A stretch of DNA of 64,000 nucleotides. Origin: UBA1422 sp963676385. Lineage in GTDB: Bacteria > Bacillota > Clostridia > Peptostreptococcales > Anaerovoracaceae. Positions 42,187 through 50,884 of this stretch are shown here, piece by piece. Location of the stretch: NCBI GenBank assembly GCA_963676385.2, contig CAXXMM010000007.1:1-64000 (forward strand), written 5' to 3'. Below the pieces are notes generated by a model. The model ran no database searches, had not been told where the DNA came from, and saw only the letters and a list, made by a program, of their open reading frames with translations. Position numbers and translations under genes: made by a program. Position 1 is the stretch's first letter. Each line of letters begins with the position of its first letter.

Positions 42187-43539
42187 TTAGGCTTTCGCTT
42201 CAACAACAGATAACGCTTCATCAAGTACCTTCATCCCCATATCAATGTGCTCATAGGATATGGTTAGGGGTGGTTCAATTCTTATGGCATGTGCGTTGGT
42301 TTCTGTCCCTGACAGAAGTACGCCACGAGAAAACATTTCCGAAACGACTTGATAGCCTTTTTCATCATCGCAAAATTCCATCACAATGAGCAGCCCTTTT
42401 CCTCTAATCCCCGTGAGGATTTTTGAGTGTTTCTTTTGAAGTACGTTAAGCACTTCAAGAATGTATTTGCCCTTTTCTTCCGATTGCTTTGAAAGATCTT
42501 CACCAAGCATGACATTGAGTGCCGCAATCCCCGCCGCGCAGGCCAGTGGATTCCCGCCTGTCGTTGTGCTGTGCATCCAAGGATTTCCGTACATATATCC
42601 TTCGTAGCATCTCTTTGTGCATACTGTTGCGGACAGTGGCATTACGCCACCACCTAATGCCTTAGCAAGACAAATAATATCGGGTTTTACATCCCAGTGA
42701 TCAATGGCAAAAAGTTTTCCCGTTCTCCCAAGGCCTGTTTGCACTTCATCTGCTACAAGCAGGACATCATATTCATCACATAACTTCCTGACTTTGGGGA
42801 AATAATCATCAGGTGGAATAATAACACCGATTTCTCCTTCAATTGGCTCAAGAATTACCGCTGCGGGAAGTTCTCCAATGTAGGCCATGCTTTCCATGGT
42901 CTTCTCCAAATAATCGAAGTCGCCAAAAGGCACATGTCTAACTCCTTGAAGCATCGGCAAGAAAGGTTCTCGATAAACACCTTTTCCGGTAAGCGACAAG
43001 GCTCCCAAGGATTTTCCGTGGAAGTCGCGGGTTCCGGTAATAAAATAATGCCTTCCGGTTGCCATCATTGCCATTTTCATTGCACATTCAACACTCTCTG
43101 TGCCAGAGCTCATAAAGAATGAATATTGAAGGTCTCCCGGCGTAATGTCCGCCAGCATTTTTGCAAACATCGCCCTATTGCTATCCAGCAATTCGGCGCT
43201 TCCGAGGGCCTGTTTTTTTAGTTGATCTGTAACGGCCTTGATGACTTTAGGGTGCCGATGCCCATGGGAAAACACCCCAAATCCTCCCAAGAAATCAATG
43301 TAATGCTTCCCGTTTAAATCATAAAACCCATCTCCTTGGTCCTTCCATTCAATTGACGTATAGTCAGAAGCTGCGGACTTTCTATACTCAAGTGTCCCGG
43401 GATTAACATAATTATAGAAGTTATCCACTACTTCTTTTGTGAATTCTTTTTTTTGAGTTTCATCAAGTTGGTCCGTTTCAATAATATTTAGTGCATGTTC
43501 TGAATACTCTAATACTTCTCTAACATTTTTTCTGCCCAT
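42187..43539 (-). CDS. PatA-like class III aminotransferase
   Basis: A 450-residue class III PLP enzyme, closely patterned on putrescine aminotransferase: YVNPGTLEYRKSAASDYTSI, LGGFGVFSHGHRHPKVIKAV, FFMSSGTESVECAMKMAMM, SFHGKSLGALSLTGKG-like FHGKSLGALSL and the Schiff-base lysine in CLAKALGGGVMPLSA. Substrate could be putrescine, ornithine, lysine/cadaverine or a related diamine. It is transcribed from sigma-54 promoter 3, about 53 nt upstream, in the same direction as the other regulon genes. Its product aldehyde or imine could feed the oxidoreductase set. Confidence 0.85.
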   Translation of the reverse strand: MGRKNVREVLEYSEHALNIIETDQLDETQKKEFTKEVVDNFYNYVNPGTLEYRKSAASDYTSIEWKDQGDGFYDLNGKHYIDFLGGFGVFSHGHRHPKVIKAVTDQLKKQALGSAELLDSNRAMFAKMLADITPGDLQYSFFMSSGTESVECAMKMAMMATGRHYFITGTRDFHGKSLGALSLTGKGVYREPFLPMLQGVRHVPFGDFDYLEKTMESMAYIGELPAAVILEPIEGEIGVIIPPDDYFPKVRKLCDEYDVLLVADEVQTGLGRTGKLFAIDHWDVKPDIICLAKALGGGVMPLSATVCTKRCYEGYMYGNPWMHSTTTGGNPLACAAGIAALNVMLGEDLSKQSEEKGKYILEVLNVLQKKHSKILTGIRGKGLLIVMEFCDDEKGYQVVSEMFSRGVLLSGTETNAHAIRIEPPLTISYEHIDMGMKVLDEALSVVEAKA

Positions 43540-43602
43540 ATTAATTTTCCTCCAAAATAATTAAGAGTTTCTGATACGACGTTTGTCATGTAATATTATA
43601 TA

Positions 43603-43619
43603 TGCAAGGCAGATGCCAA
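43603..43619 (-). promoter_or_regulatory. Sigma-54 promoter 3 (aminotransferase)
   Basis: On the minus strand TGGCATCTGCCTTGCA: -24 TGGCA and -12 TTGCA with correct spacing. Confidence 0.8.
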
Positions 43620-43723
43620 GTTTAAATAATAGGTCATTTTACGTTTTCACTCCACTATTTTGCTGTTTTGCCCAATTAGTTTATACAAATTTGCGCTTTT
43701 TTTGCCTTCACCAATCCTGTTCA

Positions 43724-43752
43724 GTGCATTATCGCACCTAACCGTGCGCAAC
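43724..43752 (-). promoter_or_regulatory. Activator-site candidate upstream of promoter 3
   Basis: GTGCATTATCGCAC (43724-43737), an inverted repeat, then CCGTGCGCAAC. It lies about 105 bp upstream of promoter 3 and shares TTGC..ACGGT with the element at 40203-40240 when read on the minus strand. Confidence 0.5.
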
Positions 43753-43758
43753 CACACC

Positions 43759-46755
43759 TCACCCCATCGTAATCTCTACTCCACTGCCTCCGCTTTTTTC
43801 TTTCTTCACCACGATCTGTTTGTCGATGCGGTTTTTCAGTTGGGCTACGTGGGAAATGATACCCACCAGTTTGCTGCCTTCGCTGAGTTTGCCCAAGACC
43901 TGAATGGCTTGGTTCAGGGTATCTTCGTCCAAAGAGCCAAAGCCTTCGTCAATGAACATGGTATCCAAATGCACGCCGCCGGCGGAGGATTGGATTTCGT
44001 CAGAAAGTCCCAGGGCCAAGGATAGGGAGGCCATGAAGGACTCGCCCCCGGAAAGGGATTTGACGCTGCGGATGCTTCCGTTATAGTGATCCCGCACATC
44101 CAATTCCAGGCCGCTTTGGCTACGCAGGTTGTCCGCTTCCTTTCTACGGAGAAGTTCATACTGCCCATCGGACATGACCATGAACCGGGTGTTGGCCCGG
44201 GCGATGATTCGGTCAAAGTAGGTCATCTGGACATAGGTTTCCAGGGTGATTCGTTCCTTGCCGGAAAGGTTGCCGTTGGCGGTGTTGGCCAGGGCATTGA
44301 CCCAAGTCCCTTTCTCTTCTATAACGGTCAATCCGGCGCTTTTTTGTTCAATGTTGGCGCGGTTGCTTTGGTTGTTGCTGATTCGAGTAGCCACTTCTTT
44401 AATGTCATCCAGCAGTTTATCCATGGCGGTTGTCTTTTCTTTCAACTGCTCCTGCAAGCCTACCACCTCCGGGTTGGCGTCTGCTGTTGGGAGTTGGCCT
44501 TTTAGGGTCTTGATGGTGGTTTGGCAGTTGTTATATTGGGTGTTCTTGTCATCAAACGCCTTATTTGATACATCAATTGCATCTTGTAGGCTTTTCATGT
44601 TGGTTTCCAGTTGTTTGATGTTGGCCTTGGCCAGCTCCAGTTCCGGAAACTCCAGGGTGGATTTTAGTTTTTGTATTTGCTGGGCGAGGCCTGCAATGCC
44701 GGTTTCCAGTTTGGTTTTTTCTTCTTTCAAGGAAAGGATTTTGCCGTCGGCTTCTTTCTGATTCGCCTCTAGTTTTGGCAGGCTTTCTTCTAAAATGGTC
44801 TTTCGATCCAAGGCAGAAACCGCTTGGGCATAGGCTTGCTCCAAATTTTTGAGAGTATCTGCCATCTGAGATTTTTTGTCCTGTATGAAAGTATCTAAAT
44901 CAGGTGGCAGTTGCATGTCTGCTGCATCTTGCGCGGCGGAAATGACATCTTGTGCAATGCAAGGGTTATTTTCGCCATAAAGTTGGGTTTTTTCGCCATG
45001 TTGTGCAAGGTGGACTGCATCTTGCGTAGCGGAAATGACATCTTGTGCATGGCCGACATTTCGTGCATCAAAACTGGCATCTTGTGCATGACAAAGGTTA
45101 TTTTCGCCATAAAAGTGGTTATTTTCGCCATGTTCTGCTAGAAGGCTGTCACAAAGTGCCAATAAAGCGACACGACTTGCACTTTCTCGCTCCACCAAAA
45201 CGCCGGCGGCCTTGCTATGATCTGCGGCCTGGGCCTGGGCTTGATCGGCGGTGGCTTTGGCCTCTTTTAATTCTTTTTCCGATGGGGCTTCCGCCGCCAG
45301 TGGGGCTGGTTCCGGATGTTCCTTGGAACCACACACGGGGCAGGGTTCTCCCGGCTTCAGCTGGGTTGAGAGAATGCCGGCTTGCGCATCAAGAAATGCA
45401 GTATTCAGCCATAAAAAGCTGTCAGCTGACACTTCAGCCTTGTTTTTTGACACTTCATACCGAGACTGGGCCGCTTCCAGCTCCGAAAGCAGTTTCTTGT
45501 ATCTTATGTAATCCTGTTCCAAGCCAAGGAGGGCTTGGGATTGTTTCCTTTCTTTTTCTAAATTCTGCTGGAGGGTCAGCTTGGTTTCCCCGGCGTTTTT
45601 GAGGGTATCCAGTTCTTCCTTGGTAGCCCCAATTTTGGCCTCCAGCTGAGACGCTGCCGCCACAACCGCAGACAGGTTGACTTCATTTTCCCGTCGGGCG
45701 GTTTCCATGCCTCGGGCTTCCGTCTCTAAGCGAACCAGTTCATCGTACTGAACCAGTTTGTTTTGGGCGGTGGTAATCTGTTGCGATAGGGTCTGGATTT
45801 CCGGTTGATGGCCTTGGGCCTCTTCCTTGGCGACCTTTTGGGCTGCCAGTTCCGCTGTAAGCTGGGCCAGCAACACTTCTTGACGAGCCAACTCCCCTCG
45901 GGTTATTTCCACCTGCCGGGCCTTTTCCAAGGCACCCACTAGGTCATCCTTTTCCTTTCCCAGGGTGGTATGTTGTTCCTCCAAGTTCGTCTGAAGTTTC
46001 GTGTCTTGGTCAATGATTCGCCCCAGCAAATCCAAAAACTCGGTGACAGGAACCTGGCCGGGGTTTTCCTTTAAGGTTTGTAACTCCAGCCCCAAAACGT
46101 CGTCAGGCTTTGGGATAATGCCGCTGATGTATTGGGCGATGCTTTGCCGATGGGCTTCTCTTTCCCGGGAAAGACCGATGGCCTCCCTGCTGAGTTTTTC
46201 CTGAAGGGTATAGTAGGGGGTGGTTGCAAATATTTTGCGAAAAATATCCTGCCGATCCTTGGTGGATGCGGTGAGGAGTTTCAAAAATTCTCCCTGAGCG
46301 ATCATGGCAATCTGGGCAAATTGGTTGCGGGTCAGGCCAATGATTTCCTCAATGGCGCCGGTGACTTCCTTCACCTTGGTGATAACCCTGCCGTCGGGAA
46401 GGGTCAACTGGGCCTCGGGTTTTTGGGTGGTGGTGCCGCCGCCTCGCTGGGCAGGCCGCTCATATTCCGGATTTCGCCGGACGGTATATTCTTTTGCTCC
46501 GTAACGGAACGTCATTTCCACAAAGGTGGGGGTTTCCGGGGCTGCGTACTTGCTACGAAACATGGAAGTTTCCCGGTTGTCCCCGCTGGCTTCCCCATAA
46601 AGAGCAAAGGCAATGGCGTCAAACAGGGTGGTTTTGCCGGAACCGGTGTCCCCGGTAATCAGGTATAGTCCGTGGTCTCCCAGCTTGGTCATATCCAGCT
46701 TGGTCAGGCCGGCGTAGGGGCCGAAGGCGGAAATGGTCAGTTTGGTTGGTCTCAT
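43759..46755 (-). CDS. sbcC: SbcC exonuclease ATPase subunit
   Basis: A 998-residue SMC-like ATPase of the SbcCD double-strand-break and hairpin nuclease. Walker A is GDTGSGKTTLFDAIAFALYG near residue 30; the zinc hook is GEPCPVCGSKEHP near 470; signature and Walker B are SLSGGESFMASLSLALGLSD and TMFIDEGFGSLDEDT. The start at 46755 overlaps the sbcD stop (ATGA). Residues about 538-615, in the coiled coil after the hook, hold an unusual repeat insertion rich in HAQD and YGENN (see 44922-45146). The rest is normal. Confidence 0.95.
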   Translation of the reverse strand: MRPTKLTISAFGPYAGLTKLDMTKLGDHGLYLITGDTGSGKTTLFDAIAFALYGEASGDNRETSMFRSKYAAPETPTFVEMTFRYGAKEYTVRRNPEYERPAQRGGGTTTQKPEAQLTLPDGRVITKVKEVTGAIEEIIGLTRNQFAQIAMIAQGEFLKLLTASTKDRQDIFRKIFATTPYYTLQEKLSREAIGLSREREAHRQSIAQYISGIIPKPDDVLGLELQTLKENPGQVPVTEFLDLLGRIIDQDTKLQTNLEEQHTTLGKEKDDLVGALEKARQVEITRGELARQEVLLAQLTAELAAQKVAKEEAQGHQPEIQTLSQQITTAQNKLVQYDELVRLETEARGMETARRENEVNLSAVVAAASQLEAKIGATKEELDTLKNAGETKLTLQQNLEKERKQSQALLGLEQDYIRYKKLLSELEAAQSRYEVSKNKAEVSADSFLWLNTAFLDAQAGILSTQLKPGEPCPVCGSKEHPEPAPLAAEAPSEKELKEAKATADQAQAQAADHSKAAGVLVERESASRVALLALCDSLLAEHGENNHFYGENNLCHAQDASFDARNVGHAQDVISATQDAVHLAQHGEKTQLYGENNPCIAQDVISAAQDAADMQLPPDLDTFIQDKKSQMADTLKNLEQAYAQAVSALDRKTILEESLPKLEANQKEADGKILSLKEEKTKLETGIAGLAQQIQKLKSTLEFPELELAKANIKQLETNMKSLQDAIDVSNKAFDDKNTQYNNCQTTIKTLKGQLPTADANPEVVGLQEQLKEKTTAMDKLLDDIKEVATRISNNQSNRANIEQKSAGLTVIEEKGTWVNALANTANGNLSGKERITLETYVQMTYFDRIIARANTRFMVMSDGQYELLRRKEADNLRSQSGLELDVRDHYNGSIRSVKSLSGGESFMASLSLALGLSDEIQSSAGGVHLDTMFIDEGFGSLDEDTLNQAIQVLGKLSEGSKLVGIISHVAQLKNRIDKQIVVKKEKSGGSGVEITMG
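44922..45146 (-). repeat. Two in-frame repeat units inserted within sbcC
   Basis: Two tandem units, about 93 and 132 bp (both multiples of 3), each begin CTGCATCTTGCG on the plus strand and contain GGAAATGACATCTTGTGCA and GGTTATTTTCGCCATAAA. Encoded motifs are AQHGE, YGENN and HAQDVISA. The insertion breaks the coiled-coil pattern of SbcC without breaking its frame. Confidence 0.75.
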
Positions 46756-47888
46756 TTTCGTCCCTCCCATATGGTTTCAATCAGGTCTTGGGTGAAGTCC
46801 CGTTGCCGGTCGCTAAGGGGCTTGTTGTTTTGCAGCTGAAACAGCTCTTCAAAAAGAGTGAGGGGCGTCTTTTGTTCCGGGTTTTCGGTGACGGTGATTT
46901 GGGCACTGGATCTGGTCCTTTGGTTGTCGTAGTCCACCTTCATGATGTTAGGATAAATGGAACGGAGTTTGCCGATGACGTCGGGAATGTCCTCTTCATC
47001 GGTGAGGGTAATGTGAAGGTAGTCCTCTGTGGGAGTGCCTCGGTAGGTTTCCCGGGCGGTAAGATCCAGGTAGCTGCCTTTTATCTCACTCATGTCCCGC
47101 TTGGGGGTCAGGGGAAGGGTGCGGATGTCCACGGTTCCTTTGGGTCCCAGTTCCACCAAGGTGACGGATTTGGTGTGAGCCGCCTCGCTGAAAGAATACT
47201 TGAGCGGGGTTCCGCTGTACCGGATGGTGGGCCGAATCACCTGCTGGGGTCCGTGAAGATGGCCCAGAGCCACATAGTCAAAGTCATGAAAAACTTCCCC
47301 ATCCACGTTATCGCTGCCGCCGATACTGATTTCTTCCGAATCGCTTCGGGTGGCGCCGGTGACAAATTGGTGGGTGAGAAGGACGGTTCGATGGGCGGGG
47401 TGGGTATGGGCCTCATGCAAAGCAACCCTCACTGCGTCGGTATAGGTTTCAATGGGCTCTTCCGGAAAAAACCTTCGGACGTGGGCAGGTTTGATGAAGG
47501 GAAGGAGGAAAAAATCCACTTCCCCGTAGGCGTCTTTTAGGGTGATGGGCGCAAGGTGTCCGTTATATACCGGACTTAAGAAAATGCCGCTTTGGCTGAT
47601 GATTCGGCCGCCAAAGGCAATTCGCTCCGGGGAGTCGTGGTTGCCGCTGATAATCAGGACCGCCAAATGGCGCCGCTCCAGTTTCACCAAAAAATCATCA
47701 AAAAGCTGGACCGCCTCGGCGCTGGGAACGGATTTGTCATACACGTCCCCGGCAATCAAAATGGCATCCGGCTTTTCGTCGTCGATGATGTTTATAATCT
47801 TGGTCAGGATGTACTCCTGATCCTCCAACATGGAAAACTCATTGACCCGTTTCCCGATGTGAAGGTCTGAGAGGTGGATTAGTTTCAT
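46752..47888 (-). CDS. sbcD: SbcD nuclease subunit
   Basis: A 378-residue Mre11-type calcineurin-like phosphoesterase. Metal-binding motifs are HLSDLHIGKRV, IAGDVYDKS, ISGNHDSPERIAFG and YVALGHLHGPQ, in the expected order. Together with SbcC it cleaves DNA hairpins and processes broken ends. Its stop overlaps the sbcC start by 4 bp, and its own start overlaps the TGA of an upstream gene remnant. Confidence 0.95.
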   Translation of the reverse strand: MKLIHLSDLHIGKRVNEFSMLEDQEYILTKIINIIDDEKPDAILIAGDVYDKSVPSAEAVQLFDDFLVKLERRHLAVLIISGNHDSPERIAFGGRIISQSGIFLSPVYNGHLAPITLKDAYGEVDFFLLPFIKPAHVRRFFPEEPIETYTDAVRVALHEAHTHPAHRTVLLTHQFVTGATRSDSEEISIGGSDNVDGEVFHDFDYVALGHLHGPQQVIRPTIRYSGTPLKYSFSEAAHTKSVTLVELGPKGTVDIRTLPLTPKRDMSEIKGSYLDLTARETYRGTPTEDYLHITLTDEEDIPDVIGKLRSIYPNIMKVDYDNQRTRSSAQITVTENPEQKTPLTLFEELFQLQNNKPLSDRQRDFTQDLIETIWEGRK

Positions 47889-47962
47889 GGGCGATCCTCC
47901 GAAATTGCTGCTTTCAAAATATCGTTTGCATTCTTGTCCATGATTTCAATGAGTTTTCCAAC
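47885..47962 (-). pseudogene. Relic: C-terminal tail of a gene once upstream of sbcD
   Basis: An open stretch encodes GVGKLIEIMDKNANDILKAA then ISEDRP and a TGA that overlaps the sbcD ATG (ATGA). An ATGA overlap usually joins real operon genes, so this looks like the surviving end of a deleted upstream gene. Family unknown. Confidence 0.45.
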
Positions 47963-48010
47963 TCCTAAATATTACGAGGCAATATCGGTAATATTCTACA
48001 TTAGAAGATT

Positions 48011-48505
48011 TTAATTAATTTGCTCTTCTTGGTTTTTATTGATATTGTTACTTGATGTTTTTATTGTATCCTCAGCAATTTGTATTTGCATGGCTCTCAA
48101 AGTTGCTTCATCGTCAATTTTATTACACAAACCAGTTGGATAGTACGTTCTTTTTATGATGTCCCACCTAATTGTTTTATATTTTAATACTTTTGAAATT
48201 TCCTCTAGCAGTCTAAGATATTTGTCGTCAATATTGGGGTTTTGCTCAGGCTGTTTTTCTGTTTCATCAAGAAATGCCCTTAATGCATCTCTCACATTAT
48301 TATTAGAATAAAATATCACTTCAAGTGAATTAATTGCTTTGACACTTTCCTCTGAAGCAATGAAGTATCGGTGTGCCATTAATGTCTCAAATATTTCTCT
48401 TTTTTTTGTGCGTGCATTATTTATTTTTTGCCACAAAATAGTTACTAGGGTTGCCATTAATCCTGACAATAATACCGTTATTATTGCCCCCAAATTACCT
48501 TCCAT
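48011..48505 (-). CDS. DUF6680-like membrane-anchored protein
   Basis: A 164-residue protein with one N-terminal membrane helix (about residues 5-26, LGAIITVLLSGLMATLVTIL) and a helical cytosolic part containing FETLMAHRYFIASEESVKAI and NSLEVIFYSNNNVRDALRAF. The pattern of a short TM followed by LMxxR...N.I..VFY..N..VR.A resembles DUF6680. The function is unknown. GGAGGG precedes the ATG. It stands alone between the sbcD region and the lipoprotein gene. Confidence 0.5.
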   Translation of the reverse strand: MEGNLGAIITVLLSGLMATLVTILWQKINNARTKKREIFETLMAHRYFIASEESVKAINSLEVIFYSNNNVRDALRAFLDETEKQPEQNPNIDDKYLRLLEEISKVLKYKTIRWDIIKRTYYPTGLCNKIDDEATLRAMQIQIAEDTIKTSSNNINKNQEEQIN

Positions 48506-48597
48506 TGAATTCCCTCCATAAATTACTACTTCACAACTTTTTCTCCAATTTGTGTGTATGCGTTTTGATTATTTAACACCACCAGTATCTAAAATTA

Positions 48598-48984
48598 CTA
48601 ATATGCCAATACTTTATCTGAATCCATAAGCTTATACATAAGTAGGTGCCCATCATCATCTCCAATGCCCATAGCAAACTCATCATTGCCAAAATACTGC
48701 TCATGAACTTGCTTTGCTTTATCTAGCAGATTTTCACCGTATGCCAGCATTAATGACTCGTCTGAATTGTTCCAAACATCATCAATCACAAACATATAGA
48801 AAGGCTCTCCATCGTCCCCCGCAGAATACTCGGCTTCAATGCCAAGATAGGAGGCGTATGTATCCAACTCGTCGTTTACGCTTGTAATTGAATCGTCAGC
48901 AAGTGGATCAGCATTATTATTTCCACACCCAATGTTCACTATCGTTAATATAAATATAATGACCATGATTATTGTCTTACGCAT
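48598..48984 (-). CDS. Small lipoprotein, unknown function
   Basis: A 128-residue protein with a lipoprotein signal (MRKTIIMVIIFILTIVNIGC) and an acidic soluble domain (FYMFVIDDVWNNSDESLMLA, QVHEQYFGNDEFAMG). The start at 48984 is set by AAAGAGAG upstream and by the signal. No family was recognised. It follows the PH-domain gene by 22 bp and is probably in its operon. Confidence 0.62.
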   Translation of the reverse strand: MRKTIIMVIIFILTIVNIGCGNNNADPLADDSITSVNDELDTYASYLGIEAEYSAGDDGEPFYMFVIDDVWNNSDESLMLAYGENLLDKAKQVHEQYFGNDEFAMGIGDDDGHLLMYKLMDSDKVLAY

Positions 48985-49006
48985 TGTATCTCTCTTTCCT
49001 GATCTG

Positions 49007-49390
49007 TTACTCAACCATAAAATCATTTAAAAGATGATATACTTTCAATAATAGATTTCCCATAGTCTTATCTTTAAAAAATCTTAGTTCAATGCTAATT
49101 CCGCCAGCCATTATTAATTTAATTTCTGAATCAAGGTCAAATGTTCCCGCAGTTTCAACAGCATAAGTCACAATATTTTTATACGGAATTGAATAATACT
49201 CTATCTTTTTTCCTGTAATCCCCTGCTTGTCCGCTACTAGAATCCGTTTATCTGTAAACACCGCAACATCTCGAAGCGTTTTCACCGCAAAACAAATGTT
49301 TTCCTTTTGAGAAATAAATGGTTTGAGCGATTCCGAAACAGGTACTTCAGTATAGAAGTTAAAAATTTTATTGAAGCTTACGTCTGGCAT
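49007..49390 (-). CDS. Bacterial PH-domain protein (bPH_1, DUF1696 type)
   Basis: A 127-residue single-domain protein matching the bacterial PH family: FTDKRILVADKQGITGKKIE, YYSIPYKNIVTYAVETAGTF and DLDSEIKLIMAG are the conserved strands. Members form rings and are of unknown function. The ATG at 49390 is preferred over GTG 49399, because AAAGGAG then lies 10 bases upstream instead of abutting. It is in a same-strand run with the membrane protein upstream (27-bp gap). Confidence 0.82.
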   Translation of the reverse strand: MPDVSFNKIFNFYTEVPVSESLKPFISQKENICFAVKTLRDVAVFTDKRILVADKQGITGKKIEYYSIPYKNIVTYAVETAGTFDLDSEIKLIMAGGISIELRFFKDKTMGNLLLKVYHLLNDFMVE

Positions 49391-49417
49391 TTTGAACACT
49401 CTCCTTTCAAATGAGAA

Positions 49418-50884
49418 CTATTGTTTTTCAAACGTTACGTTTGCATTTACTGTAAGAAATATATGTTGCCCAGTGCCAACTTTAACCGTTTTTTGTTGAT
49501 TTGTAGCTGTAAACTCATAAGTCTTAACATTTGCAACTTCAGTGTAACCATCAGAATTTTTTGTTGTCTTGTCTTTATCCACATAGACCATACACCAGTT
49601 AGAATTGCTAGTCACTGTGTATGTTCCTTTAGGCACTTTATACCAAACATAATAGGAAGAATCAATTTTTACTTTTTCGCCATAAGCGCCTAACGCTTCA
49701 TCGACTAGCGTAAAACTAGTTCCAGTTGACGAACTTTTTATCTCTTTTCTACCTTTATCATATTTGGGGATTTTATTATCAATAATCCATGTGCCATCCA
49801 ACATGAAGGCCACAATTTTATGGGAATCTCCATTCACCTTATAAATAATCCGAAATGGAATTTCTGATTCAACTCCAAATGCATTTTTTGCTTCAACGGA
49901 TGACGTCAGTTGATAATATGATCTTTCACGACCATAGCTCCAATTAAGCATGCTGAAATCAGCTGAACTAGGATAGTTTAGATTGCTTTTTACGTAGTCT
50001 TCGGATTCTACTGCCAGTTGATCGGCAATATCCATATCAACCAAAAAATCCTTTATCGGATATGATTCAAACCCTTGAAGGAAGAGTTTAATATCCCCAA
50101 GATTTACGCTGTTGATAGTATTGTCACCATTGGCATACAGGGTCATTGGGTGTTGATAATAAGAAAAAGAATATCGTTCCCCGCCAGCCCAGTCGTCCTC
50201 TTTTTGAAAGCTCTTTATTTTTCCAACTTTTAGACCGATTTTTTTGCAGGCTGACAGAAAATTAGTGTTTAAAGTATCATTGGCAATGCCGTCAAAAGTC
50301 TCAACCTCATCTTTTTCTTCGGTTTTCTCATCAAATGAGAAAAACCCTACAATTTTATCCCATAAGCTAACACCATCTGATGCCTTTGCCTCTCCTTTTT
50401 CGTCAGTTTCGGATTTATCCTTATTGTCTGAATTTGCCGTTGCTTCCTGTTGTGCAGTATAAACGGCATATGCTTTTTCATATTCATTTGAATGGAGTTC
50501 CAAAATTTGTCCACCGATTAGGACAAATACAAATGTTGATATTAATATTGCCAAAGTTGTAGATGCAAATTTGTGCTTTCGGTACAACGGTAATTTGTCC
50601 CGGAGTCCAAAAATATTCGACAAGATTAGATAGGGTACAAAAAACGCAAATACAACAATCAACCCACTCGCTTTATCAATAAACGAGTCAAATGTTGATG
50701 TTTCTTGTATGACTCCATCACTAAATAACACAGCTACAAAAGAGATAAAAAGCAAAAGCAAATACAGAGAAGCCAGCAGCATTTTGTACCATTTCCGACT
50801 ACGAAATCCAAACAAACGAAAGGATTTTGTTTTTTCTTCTCTGATAGAATCGTTACCCTGCATTGGGCCATCATTTTCCTTCAT
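49418..50884 (-). CDS. Large membrane protein with extracytoplasmic domain, unknown
   Basis: A 488-residue protein: a short polar start, three membrane helices (about residues 35-55, 75-95 and 110-135), an acidic Ser/Glu/Lys linker, then a large external region with two beta-rich parts, ending DKDKTTKNSDGYTEVANVKT and a C-terminal beta domain. The start at 50884 is chosen because GGAGG lies 6 bases upstream and the reading overlaps the end of the phosphatase gene by 14 bp. No known family was recognised. It may be a sensor or envelope factor of the accessory island. Confidence 0.6.
   Translation of the reverse strand: MKENDGPMQGNDSIREEKTKSFRLFGFRSRKWYKMLLASLYLLLLFISFVAVLFSDGVIQETSTFDSFIDKASGLIVVFAFFVPYLILSNIFGLRDKLPLYRKHKFASTTLAILISTFVFVLIGGQILELHSNEYEKAYAVYTAQQEATANSDNKDKSETDEKGEAKASDGVSLWDKIVGFFSFDEKTEEKDEVETFDGIANDTLNTNFLSACKKIGLKVGKIKSFQKEDDWAGGERYSFSYYQHPMTLYANGDNTINSVNLGDIKLFLQGFESYPIKDFLVDMDIADQLAVESEDYVKSNLNYPSSADFSMLNWSYGRERSYYQLTSSVEAKNAFGVESEIPFRIIYKVNGDSHKIVAFMLDGTWIIDNKIPKYDKGRKEIKSSSTGTSFTLVDEALGAYGEKVKIDSSYYVWYKVPKGTYTVTSNSNWCMVYVDKDKTTKNSDGYTEVANVKTYEFTATNQQKTVKVGTGQHIFLTVNANVTFEKQ

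Noticed and set aside
43660..47870. Many long open frames on the plus strand opposite sbcC and sbcD
   Set aside because: They are antisense shadows of sbcDC; no ribosome sites or family content.
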